A DNA stretch of 64,000 bases from Dolomedes plantarius (GCA_907164885.2 OU015492.1:205216009-205280008), one strand, 5' to 3'; numbered from the stretch's first letter, positions 22,939-35,916 are shown. Numbers and translations: made by a program. Notes: generated by a model from the letters alone, not told the origin.

Positions 22939-23851
22939 CAGGGGTTTCCAAACTTATTGGTCTACGGTCCTCTTTTCAGATAAAAACTACACAGCGTCCC
23001 CCTGGAAATTTATCTAAGCGAACAAACAGAGATGCAGTGACAAATTTGCGTCTTTTTTATGTGTTTCGATTTCTACCTATGTCCTAGAACATAATAAAGA
23101 AAAATGTTGTTGTAGCTAAGACACCTTGAAGCTTGAAATTATAAAATTATTTATTAACATCAACCATAGTAACATTCACATTACATACAGAAAATCTGAA
23201 TAACAAAAGGTAATATTAAGTAAAAATAATTACAAGATAAAAAGAACTTTTTATATACCATGTTTTTAAATTTTCTGTTGAATCATATAAACTTGACAAT
23301 TCTATGTATTAATAAATACTTTTTAAAATTTTTTTTGATGAATTATCCCATCAACTTGAAAGAAAATGAAGTTAATTGGAAGTTAACTTGCGTTTAACTT
23401 TTCGTTCCTGTCCCGGTCGATAGATGGCTGCACCAGTCTACAAAACAAAATTAACTGAAAATGAATTCAATGCTGCTTAAAGATGGCTAAAAGTATTAAA
23501 ATGATGTATTGTCATCGTGTTCTGAGCTATTCTAAAAGTTTCAAATGTCTAGCTAGTCGGGAAGGTAGTTAAAAATCGATTGCAAGATTTGTACTGGATA
23601 AACACACACACAAACAAACAAGAAAGCAAGTTAATAAAAACATGGTAATTACGAATAGCGATAAAAATTATTTAGTCCCGTACCCCTTGTGTCCTCGGAA
23701 TGTTTTTCTGGTCTTCTTTCTTTATGCTTCCACCACCTCCTGATTTTCATTAAACGTTCCCCTCCCCAAATTGCAACCGAAGCTACTACAGTCCCTCTGG
23801 ATCATTCCAGCCGCCCCAGCGGGGCGGTATCGCCTACTTTAGAAATCCCTG
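22939..23851. mobile_element. hAT-like non-autonomous element (candidate)
   Basis: Ends CAGGGGTTTCCAAAC at the left and, on the other strand, CAGGGATTTCTAAAG at the right, 12 of 15 matching. A GC-rich GCCCCAGCGGGGCGG hairpin sits next to the right end. The adjacent 8-mers, ATTTACAG and GTTTGGAG, match at only five positions, so the target duplication is weak. It encloses a 428-bp block also found inverted at 29852-30277. Confidence 0.55.
23228..23655 (+). repeat. Dispersed 428-bp block, plus copy
   Basis: Homologous, inverted, to 29852-30277, which interrupts a pogo-like element. Landmarks are AAGTTAACTTGCGTTTAAC, GATGGCTGCACCAGTCTAC and CAAACAAACAAGAAAGC. Its GGCTGCACC and GACGGG-like phrases resemble the body of the Helitron at 21845. 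No clear termini were found. Confidence 0.7.
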
Positions 23852-24384
23852 GTTTGGAGAGAATGCAGGGTTGCAGAGAATTTAGAATTAGATCTTTGAA
23901 ATTTTATAGACACAAACTTCTCATATTTCGAACTTCACATAGTTCGTGGAGCAATTGCTCATTTTCTTCCCGTCAAAAAAAAGTGACCTATATTTCTATT
24001 TCTACACATAGAAGCAGTCTATACTGACTACTTGTTCTAAACCTGTGAGCAATAGAAATAATTCTATGCCAGTCGTTTTAAAAAGTCCTGTAGGGGTATG
24101 AAATATATTTGAAAATTTTATAGCTCCATGCACATTCAGATGTAGACATGATAGTTTCTGATGCAAGTCTGTCGTCCCAGGGCAATAAATGAGTGCAGTA
24201 AAAAACACCCGGTGCCGTTTTCTGTGAGTATGAAGATGACGTTGAACAGTCACTCTGACATCCTTCATCAATGAAGCATAACTTTTTATATTTTTAGTAA
24301 ATACCTCCAAAGAAACATTTTGAGTGGCCTGTTGTTTCCTACTTCCTTTCAATGTGTGCAGAACTGAAAGAGGTAGAAGAGAGA
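23852..24384. other. Unassigned sequence
   Basis: Nothing recognised; frames here lack family motifs. Confidence 0.4.
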
Positions 24385-24530
24385 AATATATTTCTCTACA
24401 CTACCCTTCTCTAGAGTGTAGAGTAATATATTTATCTACACTACCCTTCTCTAGAGTGTAGAGAAATATATTTATCTACACTACCCTTCTCTAGACTGTA
24501 GAGAAATTTATTTCTCTACAGTGCAGATTA
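24385..24530. repeat. 60-bp tandem repeat of palindromic units
   Basis: Three units, each containing CTACACTACCCTTCTCTAG followed by its near-complement AGTGTAGAGAAATATAT. Each unit can fold on itself, with TCTCTACA/TGTAGAGA as the stem. Confidence 0.9.
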
Positions 24531-24761
24531 GTATACTTCCACTCCATAGTAAACTGCGTTAAATTGCTGATGTTCAAAAAAGCTGTTGATTGACCAACAT
24601 TAATTTAAGAAAGTTACTGTACAAATTTCTCATGCTTTCAGCATTACGAGACGAAATTTTCAAGGGACTACATAGGAAGACTAAGAGAGTATAAGATAAA
24701 ACGGAATAATACGTTGTAAGTGTCAGTCACAAGTTTCTTATATTTGCCTTAGACACTAATA

Positions 24762-26150
24762 CACTGCTGGCCTTTAAAATTGCAACACCAAGAAGGAAAG
24801 CAAATGACATAACTTTACTTATTGTACGTATATAGCATAGTAGGAAGAAAACATGATTAAATTTGTAGGCAATTTGGGGGTATACAGGGTCCGAAATTAG
24901 TACACACAGCTGTCACATATGGCAGGTAAAACGGCTCTAACCCGGTCAGGAATTGAGTCGAACTGGGCTTGGATGGTAGATACGGGCAAGTCATTCCATT
25001 CTGCTTCAACTCTATGCCACGCTTCATCAATTGTAGCTGCTTGAGAGCGGTGGCGGCCCAGTCTCGCAGCAACCCTTGACCAGATGTTTTCAGTGGGTGA
25101 GAGATTTGGAGAACGTGCTGGCCATTGCAACAGTCGAACAACCTCAGTGTCGAGGTAGGTCAGGAAACGGCGGGCAACATGCAGTCTTGCGTTATCTTGT
25201 TGAAAGATGACGTTTCCGAGGCCTCGAAGATAGGGCACAACCACCGGCCTTAAGATCTGAGAAATGTAACGCTAGATTACCGACAACGCGAACAAGAAAT
25301 GTTCGTGTCGTGTACCCAATGTCTGTCTGTACCAACACACCAGTTACAGGGCTCGTATGACGATATGGATTGTAAGCAGGCCACGTGCGTTCTCCTAGGT
25401 GCCTCCAGACACGGATACGTTCATCATGATGCTGCACGCAGAATCAGGACTCGACTGAACAAACGACGTGGTGCCACTCCTGTATTCAGTTTTGTCGTTG
25501 GGCGCACCAATGTAGCCGCGTGTCTCTATGCTGCAGTGTCAAGAGAAGCCGCAATAATGGTCGCCGTGCAGACAGTCTATGCTGCTCCAAATGTCGTTCT
25601 CTGTCTGTGCGGATACTTGTCAATAAACCTATTTCCTGACTCAAAGTCCGTGATGTGGCTGTACGATCCTGCAAGGTCGAGCTGAAAACATGTCTGTCCT
25701 CTCGGGTGCTAGTGGCAGGAAGCCGTTGAGATCCTGCATGGCTCTCAGTATGACCCTCCTGAACCCATCGATTCCATAGTCGCATGACAGTCATTGGATT
25801 CCGACCATGCGAGTAGCAATACCGCGGAACGATAAACCACGCTATCGAAAGGCCACGATTCTGCCGCTATCGAATTCCGACATGTGCTGGTAGCCGTTTC
25901 TCCTTCTTATACGAGTCATAGCACAATCATCTTACAAACAACCAACATTCAAATGCAATTTCCAAATGGGTAATCTGCTGCGTAATTTTCCTTTTATACA
26001 GAGTTTGAGATGCCATTTCTTCCTCCTGCGTCGTTTGATTGCGCTTAAATGCTAATCATATGCATATCCCACCATTTTCTAACTTTCATGCGAATTTGAC
26101 GTTTGTATCATCCATCCTTCATGGTGTTGCAATTTTAATGGTCAGCAGTG
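24762..26150 (-). mobile_element. Tc1-like transposon (DD34E), dead copy
   Basis: A 1389-bp element with ends CACTGCTGGCC and, on the other strand, CACTGCTGACC, sharing AAAATTGCAACACCA inside, flanked by TA (24760-24761 and 26151-26152). It has the size, TIR style and target site of Tc1. The transposase on the minus strand is multiply broken. Confidence 0.92.
24897..25883 (-). pseudogene. Tc1-like transposase, multiply disrupted
   Basis: The start is the ATG of MSEFDSGRIVAFR at 25883. Homology runs through a helix-turn-helix segment (MTVMRLWNRWVQEGH), a middle part with FCVQHHDERIRVWRH, and a C-terminal frame with QQDNARLH and SPNLSPTENIW. Asp in QQDN and Glu in PTENIW have 34 residues between them, giving the DD34E of Tc1. 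The segment that should hold the first catalytic Asp reads CSVES, so that Asp is replaced by Val, and the next codon is a stop. Frame changes and stops also occur near 25820, 25830 and 25500. It is non-functional and probably old. Confidence 0.9.
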
Positions 26151-26152
26151 TA

Positions 26153-26830
26153 TGTCTCTTATAGTTGACTTAATCGCTTATATATCTCCTATATCGGCCA
26201 AATTTTCTTATATTTGCCAAAACAATCATCCATAGACAATATTTGTGAATTTTTTATTTTCCTGTTTTAGAGATATAACGTATAGCATTATAATAGTTGT
26301 ATACTCCCCGAGGTGGTGCCCTTGTTAACGAAAGGGTTGTTTTTTGTATTTTGTTTCATGTGCGTTGGAAGACATCGATGGAGTAGGATGTCCTTTTATC
26401 CTCCGTTAGTAGAAACTTGTGATATTGATTGAAAATTTGTGTATGTTTTGTCCTACAATCGTGATGAAAAGGAAAACAGAAAGTGTAAACTGACGATGTT
26501 TGATGCTGACGGTACTAATCACCCTACAGCAAACAAAAGAGAAAAGCATAAGATGTTGCCTAAAACAGTTAACTAGTTGCAGGAGTAACGAGTCTTAGAT
26601 TACACTTATTCAACTTTCTCTTGACTGTCTGATTTGACAGAAATTAATACTCATCGTGGTGCATTTTGACTGCGAAATTTCGAAGTCCCTTGGTTATCTA
26701 CATTCCATTAAAACCACTTAAACATACTTCCACAAATATAGCTGAACATAATTGTACAAATATAACAGATTCAATGTTTTTCCTTCTGAGAGAATGCACC
26801 AATATATTAGTTTCAAATGCAGAAACATTT
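26153..26830. other. Unassigned AT-rich sequence
   Basis: Nothing recognised. Confidence 0.45.
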
Positions 26831-26934
26831 TGTTGTTGTTGTTGTTGTTGCTTATGGCCCATGGTAGAAAGAGTTCCAGACCAGGTCCATATAGGCTTAC
26901 GGGCCGAGGGGTGCGAGTCTGGTTTGTAATGGGA

Positions 26935-27775
26935 TACTGAGAGTCAAAGTCGGATTTAACCAGGCAGATAGATACCCTCTCAATTATAATGGTATACTAA
27001 GAGTCAAAGTCTGATTTAACCAGGGAGGTGCCCTCTCAATTATAATGGGACACCAAGAGTCAAAGCCTGATTTAATCAGGCAGGTGCCCTCTCAATTATA
27101 ATGGGATTCTAAGAGTCAAAGTCTGATTTAACCAGGCAGGTGCCCTCTCAATTATAATGGGATACCAAGAGTCAAAGTCTGATTTAACCAGGCAGGTACC
27201 CTCTCAATTATAATGGGACACTAAGAGTCAAAGTCTGATTTAACCAGGCAGGTGCCCTCTCAATTATAATGGGATTCTAAGAGTCAAAGTCTGATTTAAC
27301 TAGGGAGGTGCCCTCTCAATTATAATGGGATACTAAGAGTCAAAGTCTGATTTAACCAGGCAGGTGCCCTCTCAATTATAATGGGATACTAAGAGTCAAA
27401 GTCTGATTTAACCAGGCAGATGCCCTCTCAATTATAATGGGATACTAAGAGTCAAAGCCTGATTTAACCAGGTAGGTGCCCTCTCAATTATAATGGGATA
27501 CTAAGAGTCAAAGGCTGATTTAACCAGGCAGATGCCCTCTCAATTATAATGGGATACTAAGAGTCAAAGTCTGATTTAACCAGGGAGGTGCCCTCTCAAT
27601 TTTAATGGGATACTAAGAGTCAATGTCGGATTTAATCAGGCAGGTGCCCTCTCAATTATAATGGGATTCTAAGAGTCAAAGTCTGATTTAACCAGGCAGG
27701 TGCCCTCTCAATTATAATGGGATACAAAGAGTCAAAGTCTGATTTAACCAGGCAGGTGCCATCTCAATTTTGACC
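26935..27775. repeat. 56-bp minisatellite, about 15 copies
   Basis: GAGTCAAAGTCTGATTTAAC recurs every 56 bp from 26941 (the first spacing is 60), each unit ending CCCTCTCAATTATAATGGG. Copies differ by one to a few substitutions, so the array is recent or homogenised. Confidence 0.95.
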
Positions 27776-27904
27776 GAGAACCCTTAGGGGCGACATCCTA
27801 CCTTGAAGGGGGGGATGGTACCTTCTCCCACCCTCACTGACTTCACAGGACTTACCGGTCTACGGATTTAACGTGCCCATGTTTGGCCTAGATACGAAGC
27901 TATT

Positions 27905-27990
27905 TAATGGCGCTTGTCGGGATTTGAACCGAGTATCCTCAGTGCCGGAAGCCGACGCGCTACTACTAGGATACCTCGGGTCTAAAAAAT
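27905..27990 (-). ncRNA. tRNA-like polymerase III promoter of the SINE
   Basis: On the minus strand: GACCCGAGGTATCCTAGTAG, then GTCGGCTTCCGGCACTGAGG, then the B-box-like ACTCGGTTCAAATCCCGAC. Spacing and B box resemble a tRNA, but the two acceptor strands do not pair, so it is a degenerate SINE head and not a functional tRNA. Confidence 0.55.
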
Positions 27991-29102
27991 AATCTAGGTT
28001 TCTTTTCTTCTTAATCCCGATGACTACAGTTTTCACAGGTAGAAAGCAGCGCAAAAACTGTGGTATTTATCCATGAATCTAGTGCAAACATGATTCTCAG
28101 ATTTACCCTATAGGAAGAAATGGAAAAAATATCGCAGTTTTAATATTCGGAGAAGTTTTCTTCTGACATTGCAATGAGATTAACTTCTAATAAATGGCAT
28201 TATTCATTTTTGCTACAGCAGTGGGAAAAAATAAGTTGGAAAAAGTTTAAAGAAAAAAAAGAAAAAAAAGTAATTTAGAATGCAGACTTTTCAAAACTAA
28301 ATTTGAAATCTGAGTTCAAGAAGAATATTTATGAATTTTAATAAAAAAAACTGAACAGAGAATTTATTAAAGTAATTTGATTTAAATATTAGAAGCCTCT
28401 TTCATTAACTGTCAGTGTGCAATGATTATTAAATAATAAAGAGTTATATTTATTGAGCTTTTAGTTTAGAAGATTTTTGTTTAACCACTGCATTGAAAGA
28501 GGAAACCCGCAAAAGTTTAAAAGACAGAAATGGAAATTATATTTAAATTAAATATACAGTTACTTACATGCACATTCTTCTGCCCAAACTGGCGCAACTA
28601 TAAAGGGATGGTAAATGTGGTTAAAATGAGTCCTCCCTCCCCCACAGTAGCCTAAAAAACAATAGAAAAAAGGTGATTTTAGAGCAATTTCTAGGACCAA
28701 TCCCCTCCCACTTTTCAAAGTAAAAGATGGCAATTATGGTAGGAAGCCCAGTTTGTGGATAAACAGATGTCACTCGACAACAAAACGTTTTAGAATCCTT
28801 CATGTCATTGAGGGCGTGAAATTAACATAAAAATACAAAGTGCATATCTTAGATTTTAATATGGAAAATGTGTAAGCGAATCTTTATGTTAATTAGCATG
28901 GTAAATTACCATTTATTTGTCATTCACACATGTGTGGAAGCCCAGCAGAATACAAAAACACAAGAAATGCCGTCTTTTGTAAATTGTAGCCACTGCTGTT
29001 GCCATGCAACTTATACCTTTTTCGTGTGAGTTGACCGAAATTTGTAGATAGTGCAAATGGATAGAAGCTTTGGAAATTTTGTAGAAAGAAATAAGGCAGT
29101 AA
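27991..29102. other. Unassigned AT-rich sequence
   Basis: Nothing recognised. Confidence 0.45.
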
Positions 29103-29334
29103 TTTATAGGATTTTATCGAAAAATGGTTACAGCCGGACCTCGGTATAGCGAACTCGGTATATGACGAACTCCCGGATATAGCGAACGAAAATTTTGGTC
29201 CCTCCGTTTTCCTATTGTATTTAATGCTAATTTATCCTTTTATGCTAATTTATTTTTTACGAAATCTTAAAAATCGGCTATAACGAACCTTTTTTTTCTG
29301 TCGACTACTGAATTTAAAAAAAAAAAAAAAACTT

Positions 29335-29714
29335 TTTAAGAATGTTGAAGATACAACGAATGAAGAAGAAGAAGAAGAAGAAGATGAAGATTTACTTATC
29401 GCGATGTGGATAGAAAAGCACAAGATTTCATCAATCTCAGATTATGACATGCAATTGTTCGAAACATGTGCTGATGAAGTCATTACATGTGAAAATCCGA
29501 CTGTCGAAGATATTGTGGAAGAAATTTAAATGAATCATTCTGAAATCGAAGATTCTGCATCTAATGCTGATGAAGAGGGGCACATAAATGACGAAATCCC
29601 GCCATCTCAGATACTACAGTAGCCGATGCGTGCAATTAATAAGTTTTTGTCTACACAAGTAGTGGAAGAAAGAGTGTTGGAGACATTTGATGTATTTAGA
29701 CAAAGAAATTCATA
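29335..29714 (+). pseudogene. Pogo-like transposase C-terminal remnant (candidate)
   Basis: Reading from about 29341, the frame gives NVEDTTNEEEEEEEDEDLL, then SISDYDMQLFETCADEV and DIVEEI followed by a stop. The same frame resumes with acidic sequence, an in-frame stop, and a VEERVLETFDVFRQ-like end. Long acidic runs near the C-terminus are usual for pogo/Tigger (CENP-B-like) transposases. The DNA-binding and DDE domains are missing. The assignment rests on composition plus the element ends. Confidence 0.5.
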
Positions 29715-29851
29715 AAATTCTTTTGAAATCAGTATGACATCAGCAGAAGAATACCGATTATTTCTGTATCAAATTAGTAAGCAACAATTAAAGGTAAAAT
29801 GAATATAGTTCCATTTGTTTTCATTTTTAGTTAATTTAATTTTACCATGTT

Positions 29852-30277
29852 TTTATTTACTCGCTTTCTTGTTTGTTTGTTTGTGTGTGTGTATGTTTGT
29901 CTGGTGCAAATCTTGCAATTGATTTTTAACTAACTTCCCGACTAGCTAGACATTTGAAACTTTTAGAATAGCTCAGAACACGATGACAATGCATTATTTT
30001 AATACTTTTAGCCATCTTTAAGCAGAATTGAAATCTTTTTCAGTTAATTTTGTTTTGCAGACTGGTGCAGCCATCTATCGCCGGGACGGGAACGAATAGT
30101 TAAACGCAAGTTAACTTCCAATTAACTTCATTTTCTTTCAAGTTGATGGGATAATTCATCAAAAAAAATTTTTTTAAAGTATTTATTAATACATAGAATT
30201 GTCAAGTTTATATGATTCAACAGAAATTTAAAAACATGGTATATAAAAAGTTCTTTTTATCTTGCAATTATTAGTAT
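29852..30277 (-). repeat. Dispersed 428-bp block, minus copy, inside the pogo-like element
   Basis: Inverted homologue of 23228-23655. It shares GTTAACTTCCAATTAACTTC, GCAGCCATCTATCG and CTTGTTTGTTTGTTTG with the complement of the other copy. No sharp boundary motif was seen. Confidence 0.7.
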
Positions 30278-30619
30278 TGTATCAGTTTAATGTAATCGAT
30301 TTTAGTCAATTTAATTCATTAATGATCATTTTTTATAGATTTTATGATTTTTTTAAATACATCATTATTGAATACACATAGTAACTAATGAATTATACAT
30401 TTTGTGAACTCTAACATTTTTCTTAAAGGTTCGGATATAGCAAACAACCGGATATAGCGAACAAAACTTTTGGTCCCTTGAAGTTCGTTATAACTGGGTT
30501 CGACTGTATTACTTATTCCGTTAATCGTCATAAAATCGTAGAAAATAATGAAAAGAAACAAAACCTCCACTTTTCACCTCGGCTAGTCTCAAAATTTGTC
30601 CCTGAGACAAGTTTCCCAG

Positions 30620-30940
30620 AGCTTTAGTATCTTGCTTATGCTCTTAAACATACTAAAAAGTTTCTCTTCAACATTCTACTCTTCAACATTCTTAAAAAGT
30701 TTAAAAAAAAATTCAGTAGTCGACAGAAAAGTTTCGTTATAGCCGATTTTTAAGATTTCGTAGGTTTGTTATAAAAGGATAAATTAGCATTAAATACAAT
30801 AGGAAAACGGAGAGACCAAAATTTTCGTTCGCTATATCCGGAAGTTCGTTATTTACCGAGTTCGCTATAACGAGGTTCGACTGTAACCATTTTTCGATAA
30901 AATCCTATAAATATTTAGTATGTAAGCTTTAGTATCTTGC
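30620..30940 (-). mobile_element. Inverted extra copy of the pogo left end between 16-bp direct repeats
   Basis: 30681-30911 is the inverted copy of about 29101-29350, including about 27 bp of DNA outside the pogo-like element (TATAGGATTTTATCGAAAA on the left). The inserted stretch, 30636-30924, is bounded by the perfect direct repeat AGCTTTAGTATCTTGC (30620-30635 and 30925-30940). Confidence 0.75.
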
Positions 30941-30944
30941 AGGA

Positions 30945-31515
30945 TACAATTTATCTGAAGAATTTGATTGGAATTAGAGAAAACGGTAAAATTTTTCTTC
31001 GGAAAATGCGACCTGTGCCCAACTCAAAAGCACCATAAGCTAGCTTGAATGCACGGGGGCTAGATCGTACATGCAATGAAAGAGCAAATGTGTTACTACC
31101 ATCTTCTCCAATCAGAAAACGTTCAACCCTGGATGGCCGGGAAAATTAGGAATGCTACCTGCTTAATTTGAAGCGCGAGTATCGAATTTTCTCCAGGGAA
31201 CAGAGTGGAGAGGGATTTGTTATGGTTTGGCTTCCGTTTTTTTATGGGAATACTGATATTGCTTCTCTAAATAGTTTAGACAAAACTCTAAAGATTACCA
31301 GGACATACTTGGCCACCTCTTACAGACTGCAAAGATTCTTGCAGGAGATGATTGCGCGTTCCAGTAGGACAATGGTAGGATTCATACATCAGTTTCATCT
31401 AAAAGTTGGTTGGACAATAGTGATGTAACAGTAATGAATTGTCTGTCGCTTAGTGCCCTATCTTATCTGAATGGAAACCATTTGGCGCGTGTTAACGAAT
31501 GGATGACAATTCTCA
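30945..31515 (+). pseudogene. Tc1-like transposase relic
   Basis: Three plus-strand segments in different frames align with Tc1-type transposase order: FSNQKTFN (the FSDEKKFN motif with Asp changed to Asn) near 31110, SREQSGEGFVMVWLPFFYGNTD near 31190, and VSSKSWLDNSDVTVMN near 31390, after the place where the QQDN motif should be. Stops and frame changes separate them, and the final Glu motif is not clear. It is an old remnant and no TIRs were found. Confidence 0.6.
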
Positions 31516-31530
31516 AGTAAAATGAAATGA

Positions 31531-31828
31531 AAAGATTGAATAAAGCTGGTTTAGAATAAAATCTGAATGTTTGCAGAAATTGATAAGCAGTATGCCTGAT
31601 AGAATTTTCAAATTTATTCTGAAAAATAATTAAGCTATATAAACGTAAGTTGGATGCTTATTTAATTATCTTTATATCTTTCAGACAGTTTTTTTCTGTA
31701 TCTAGTTATATTAGTAAAAATTACATGGTTCAGATTCATCAGAGCGCGACATCAATAATTATTTGGAAAAATTGTTCTCGTTGTTTTCATTTAATTTTTT
31801 AATATAAAAAAATGCTGAGAAGCACCAA
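31531..31828. other. Unassigned AT-rich sequence
   Basis: Nothing recognised. Confidence 0.4.
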
Positions 31829-33148
<1,320 letters not shown>

Positions 33149-34477
33149 CAACCTTTGTCCAGAAAGTTCGGTGAATGACGTCATAGCGCTCACGGTCGTA
33201 AGAGTTTGAGACCGGTGCATACCGTACCGGACAGGTGAAGACTGGTCTGAACCAGTTCCTGAGCGGCGGCGCTGCGAGTTAGCTTATCGTACCTGTATGT
33301 AAAACAGTTCATTGTAGAGTGAAGGTGTGCAAAGCGGTCGAAGTTCAAAATGGATCAGCGAACGAATATACTGTTCTGTTTCAAACCTGTAAAATAAGCA
33401 AAAGAGACTTGTGAAATGCGGCTAAAAGCTTACGAAGAACGTGCTGTCACCTTGAAGTGCTTATATGAGTTGTTTAAACGCTTCCAAGAAGGGCAGGACA
33501 CCATTGAAGACTCCCCCCGAAGTGGTCGGCCTGCAACTGCACGCACCCCAGACAACGTACAGAAAGTGAAGGAATTGTTGGCCAAGGATCGTCGTGTGAC
33601 AGTGCGAATGGTGGTGAAGGAAGTGGGAATTGGTCGTGAGATGGTTCACCTTATACTGACCAAGGATTTGGGCAAACGAAAGCTTTGCTCCCTACTTGTG
33701 ATCCCCACTTTGACGCCGGAACAAATGCAAATTCGGCTTGACGCCTGTGGAGACTTCATCGACATGGCGGATCGAAACCAAAATTTCCTGAAAACCATTG
33801 TCACGGGTGACAAGACCTGGCGCCTGAAGTACGACCCAGACGGCAAGCGTCAGAGTATGGAGTGGCGGGGTCCAGGGTCGCCGAAAAGCAAGAAGGTGCA
33901 AAGTGAGAAATCCCGTATCAAGACAATGCTCGTGGTGTTCTTCGACTCTGAGGGTATCATCCATAAACTCATCCATAAATAATTCCTCCCTGAGGGCAAC
34001 ACGTTAAATGCCCCGAAGTACGTGGATATACTGAAACGTCTGCTGCAACGAATCAATCGAGTACACCCCTAGTACGCCCAGCAAGGCAACTGGACTCTGC
34101 TTCACGACAATGCCCGGCCACATACTGCCTTTCTGGTGCAGCAGTTCCTGGCCAACAGGCGAGTTGTGTCCCTGAATCACCCACCCTACTCTCCAGACTT
34201 GTCTCCCCCGCAATTTTTCTTGTTCCCCAAATTGAAATTAGCCCTGAAGGGCCACAGGTTTTCGGACATTTCGGACATCCAACGTAATGCTACGACCCAT
34301 CTGAAGACCATCCCTAAAGACGACTACGCCAGGAGTTTCCAAGACTTGTACAGCTGTTCCCAGTTGCGCATTACCTCCTACGGGGATTACTTCGAAGGAC
34401 AGTAACAGCTGTTTCATGTAAGACAACAATCCCTTGTAACTATAGACACATTCACCGAACTTCCTGGACAAAGGTTG
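33149..34477 (+). mobile_element. Mariner transposon (DD34D), dead copy
   Basis: A 1329-bp element with ends CAACCTTTGTCCAGAAAGTT and, on the other strand, CAACCTTTGTCCAGGAAGTT: 28 bp of terminal inverted repeat with one mismatch seen. It is flanked by TA (33147-33148 and 34478-34479). The size is typical of mariner. The transposase carries three nonsense codons, but the TIRs are nearly intact. Confidence 0.93.
33350..34405 (+). pseudogene. Mariner transposase (DD34D) with three in-frame stops
   Basis: The frame starts at ATG 33350 (MDQRTNILFCFK) and keeps one phase for 352 codons, the normal length of a mariner transposase. The helix-turn-helix region and the WVNEL-like segment precede the catalytic core. 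Landmarks are GRPATARTPDNV, VTGDKTW (first Asp), KRQSMEWRGPGSPKSKK, LLHDNAPAH (second Asp) and YSPDLSPPQFFLF. The last should read SPPD, so the third catalytic Asp, 34 residues after the second Asp, is replaced by Gln. In-frame stops are at 33395, 33980 and 34070. ATCCATAAACTC is tandemly duplicated just before the second stop. It is catalytically dead. Confidence 0.93.
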
Positions 34478-34479
34478 TA

Positions 34480-35916
34480 TGTATATATATAAAGCATGAA
34501 GGCAAGAAAAATCAAGATTGCCCGTGAAAAGCAATTTAACGACAATATCACAATATCTCCTTATCAACAGGGCCGAAAGTATTAATATCATTATTTCTGA
34601 AAGCTAAAGTAAAGATAGACACAACTGGCAACTAGGCAATCCTTCAAGAAGAATAAAAGGTATGTATATGATATACTTCATTTTTTAGAATCAATCCACA
34701 TCGGCACGATAAATAAAGATATGTTATCATTAAACTATTTTTTTCTGGTGATCGTAATTTCGTTTGTTTTCATGTGTTAGTTTTAAATTTCTATTTTTTA
34801 CATTATTTTCTTTTTGATTTCAGGATTTAGTTTTCAATTTCAATTTTTTACATTATTTTCTTTTTATGCGGGAAAGAGCAGAGATTTGGGTATTGCGTGG
34901 AAGTATTTATATTCAAAATCCGCATAGTTAAGATTTTTGATTGTTTGTTTTTTCTAAACCTTCCCTTCAATTTATTAGATGAATGGTCTACGATTCATCT
35001 AATAAATTGAAGAAATTCATTCAAGATCGATTCTACGATGGAAGAAATTCATATTTTCTATGGGATTGATTACTAGAATTATTGGAAAACTTCTCCAACT
35101 TCTTAGAAATTGAAAGAATTCCTTGCATTGCTGCAGGATCTGTTCGTGAATAGTATCTATCACCCCACATTCGCAACTGTGAAGTTGTAGGATTCCACTG
35201 GCAGCTTTCACAGTTATTTTCAGTTTACAGCATTCTAATAATCGTTTCTGTACTACTGAATATCACACAAGCGAATCAGAGTTTTAGTAGTTTAATACTA
35301 CGAAATGTAATACACATTCAAGGAAATATGCAGCAGCTCACATATAAAAACACGAGTTATTAAAGACTTTAAAACAAGGAGGAATTATTAAAGCATTTTG
35401 AATTTACATATTCAGGTCATTGAGTTTTGCTGAGAATTCAGTCATTTATGGATCTTTTGTTTGGTTAAGTTTGCTTTATATTTTGGCAACGTAAATCGAG
35501 TGCTAAACTGACTAGCCAACCAGACTGAGCTGATTTTTCAGTTCATCGTGAAAAGCTATTCCGCATCTTATGAGAAGGTTTGATTATCAATAAGGAAAAA
35601 GAAATATCCAGTAATTCGCAGAAAATTGACTGTTCCTCTCACTTTGAATAGAACTTATTAATTTTACCCTTCGTAATACGGGAAAACTGACTAAGGTTTA
35701 TAAAATCCTCCTGCAGTTATGGGGTTAATGTTATACTTCTTGAAAACCGATAGCTCAATATCAGCTTTACGAGTAACGCTAACTTGTTTACAGTTGCAAG
35801 TAAAGCTAACTTAATTAGGTCTTTAATAAGTTATGTGTATTAAAATGTCTTTCACAAAAACTCAGTTTTAATTTTGATCTTTTTTTTACATCACGAACCA
35901 GTACCAAAATTTGAAA
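34480..35916. other. Unassigned AT-rich sequence
   Basis: No gene recognised. It contains a perfect hairpin at 34966-35011 (listed separately). Confidence 0.45.
34966..35011. repeat. Perfect 19-bp hairpin
   Basis: TTCAATTTATTAGATGAAT (34966-34984) and its exact complement (34993-35011) enclose an 8-nt loop, GGTCTACG. There are no mismatches. Confidence 0.85.

Larger units (their letters stand above)
26831..27990 (-). mobile_element. tRNA-derived SINE with internal 56-bp minisatellite
   Basis: Read on the minus strand, a tRNA-like head at 27990-27905 contains the polymerase III B-box-like GGTTCAAATCC. A unique stretch (27904-27776) follows, then about 15 copies of a 56-bp repeat, a short GC-richer part and a (CAA)n tail preceded by GGGCCATAAG (26831-26860). 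Head, body and simple-repeat tail are the plan of a SINE, but at about 1.16 kb it is far longer than usual because of the minisatellite. Flanking target duplications were not found. Confidence 0.6.
29131..30506 (+). mobile_element. Pogo/Tigger-like element, non-autonomous
   Basis: The ends read CAGCCGGACCTCGGTATAGC at the left and, on the other strand, CAGTCGAACCCAGTTATAAC at the right, each beside TA. Subterminal GATATAGCGAAC-type phrases recur inward, as in pogo/Tigger elements. The interior keeps only a piece like the acidic tail of the transposase and is interrupted by the dispersed block at 29852-30277. Confidence 0.8.

Noticed and set aside
22939..23851. Strong 8-bp target duplication for the hAT-like element
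   Set aside because: The flanking 8-mers match at only five positions, so I list the element as a candidate only.
25299..25685. A 128-residue plus-strand frame
   Set aside because: It is the antisense of the dead Tc1 transposase on the minus strand.
26935..27775. Possible CRISPR array
   Set aside because: Repeat units are contiguous at 56 bp with no unique spacers. It is a minisatellite in an animal genome.
27905..27990. Functional tRNA gene
   Set aside because: A good B box is present, but the acceptor strands do not pair and the anticodon arm is poor. It is better explained as a SINE head.
33461..34213. Minus-strand frames of 60-95 residues
   Set aside because: They are shadows of the DD34D mariner transposase on the plus strand.
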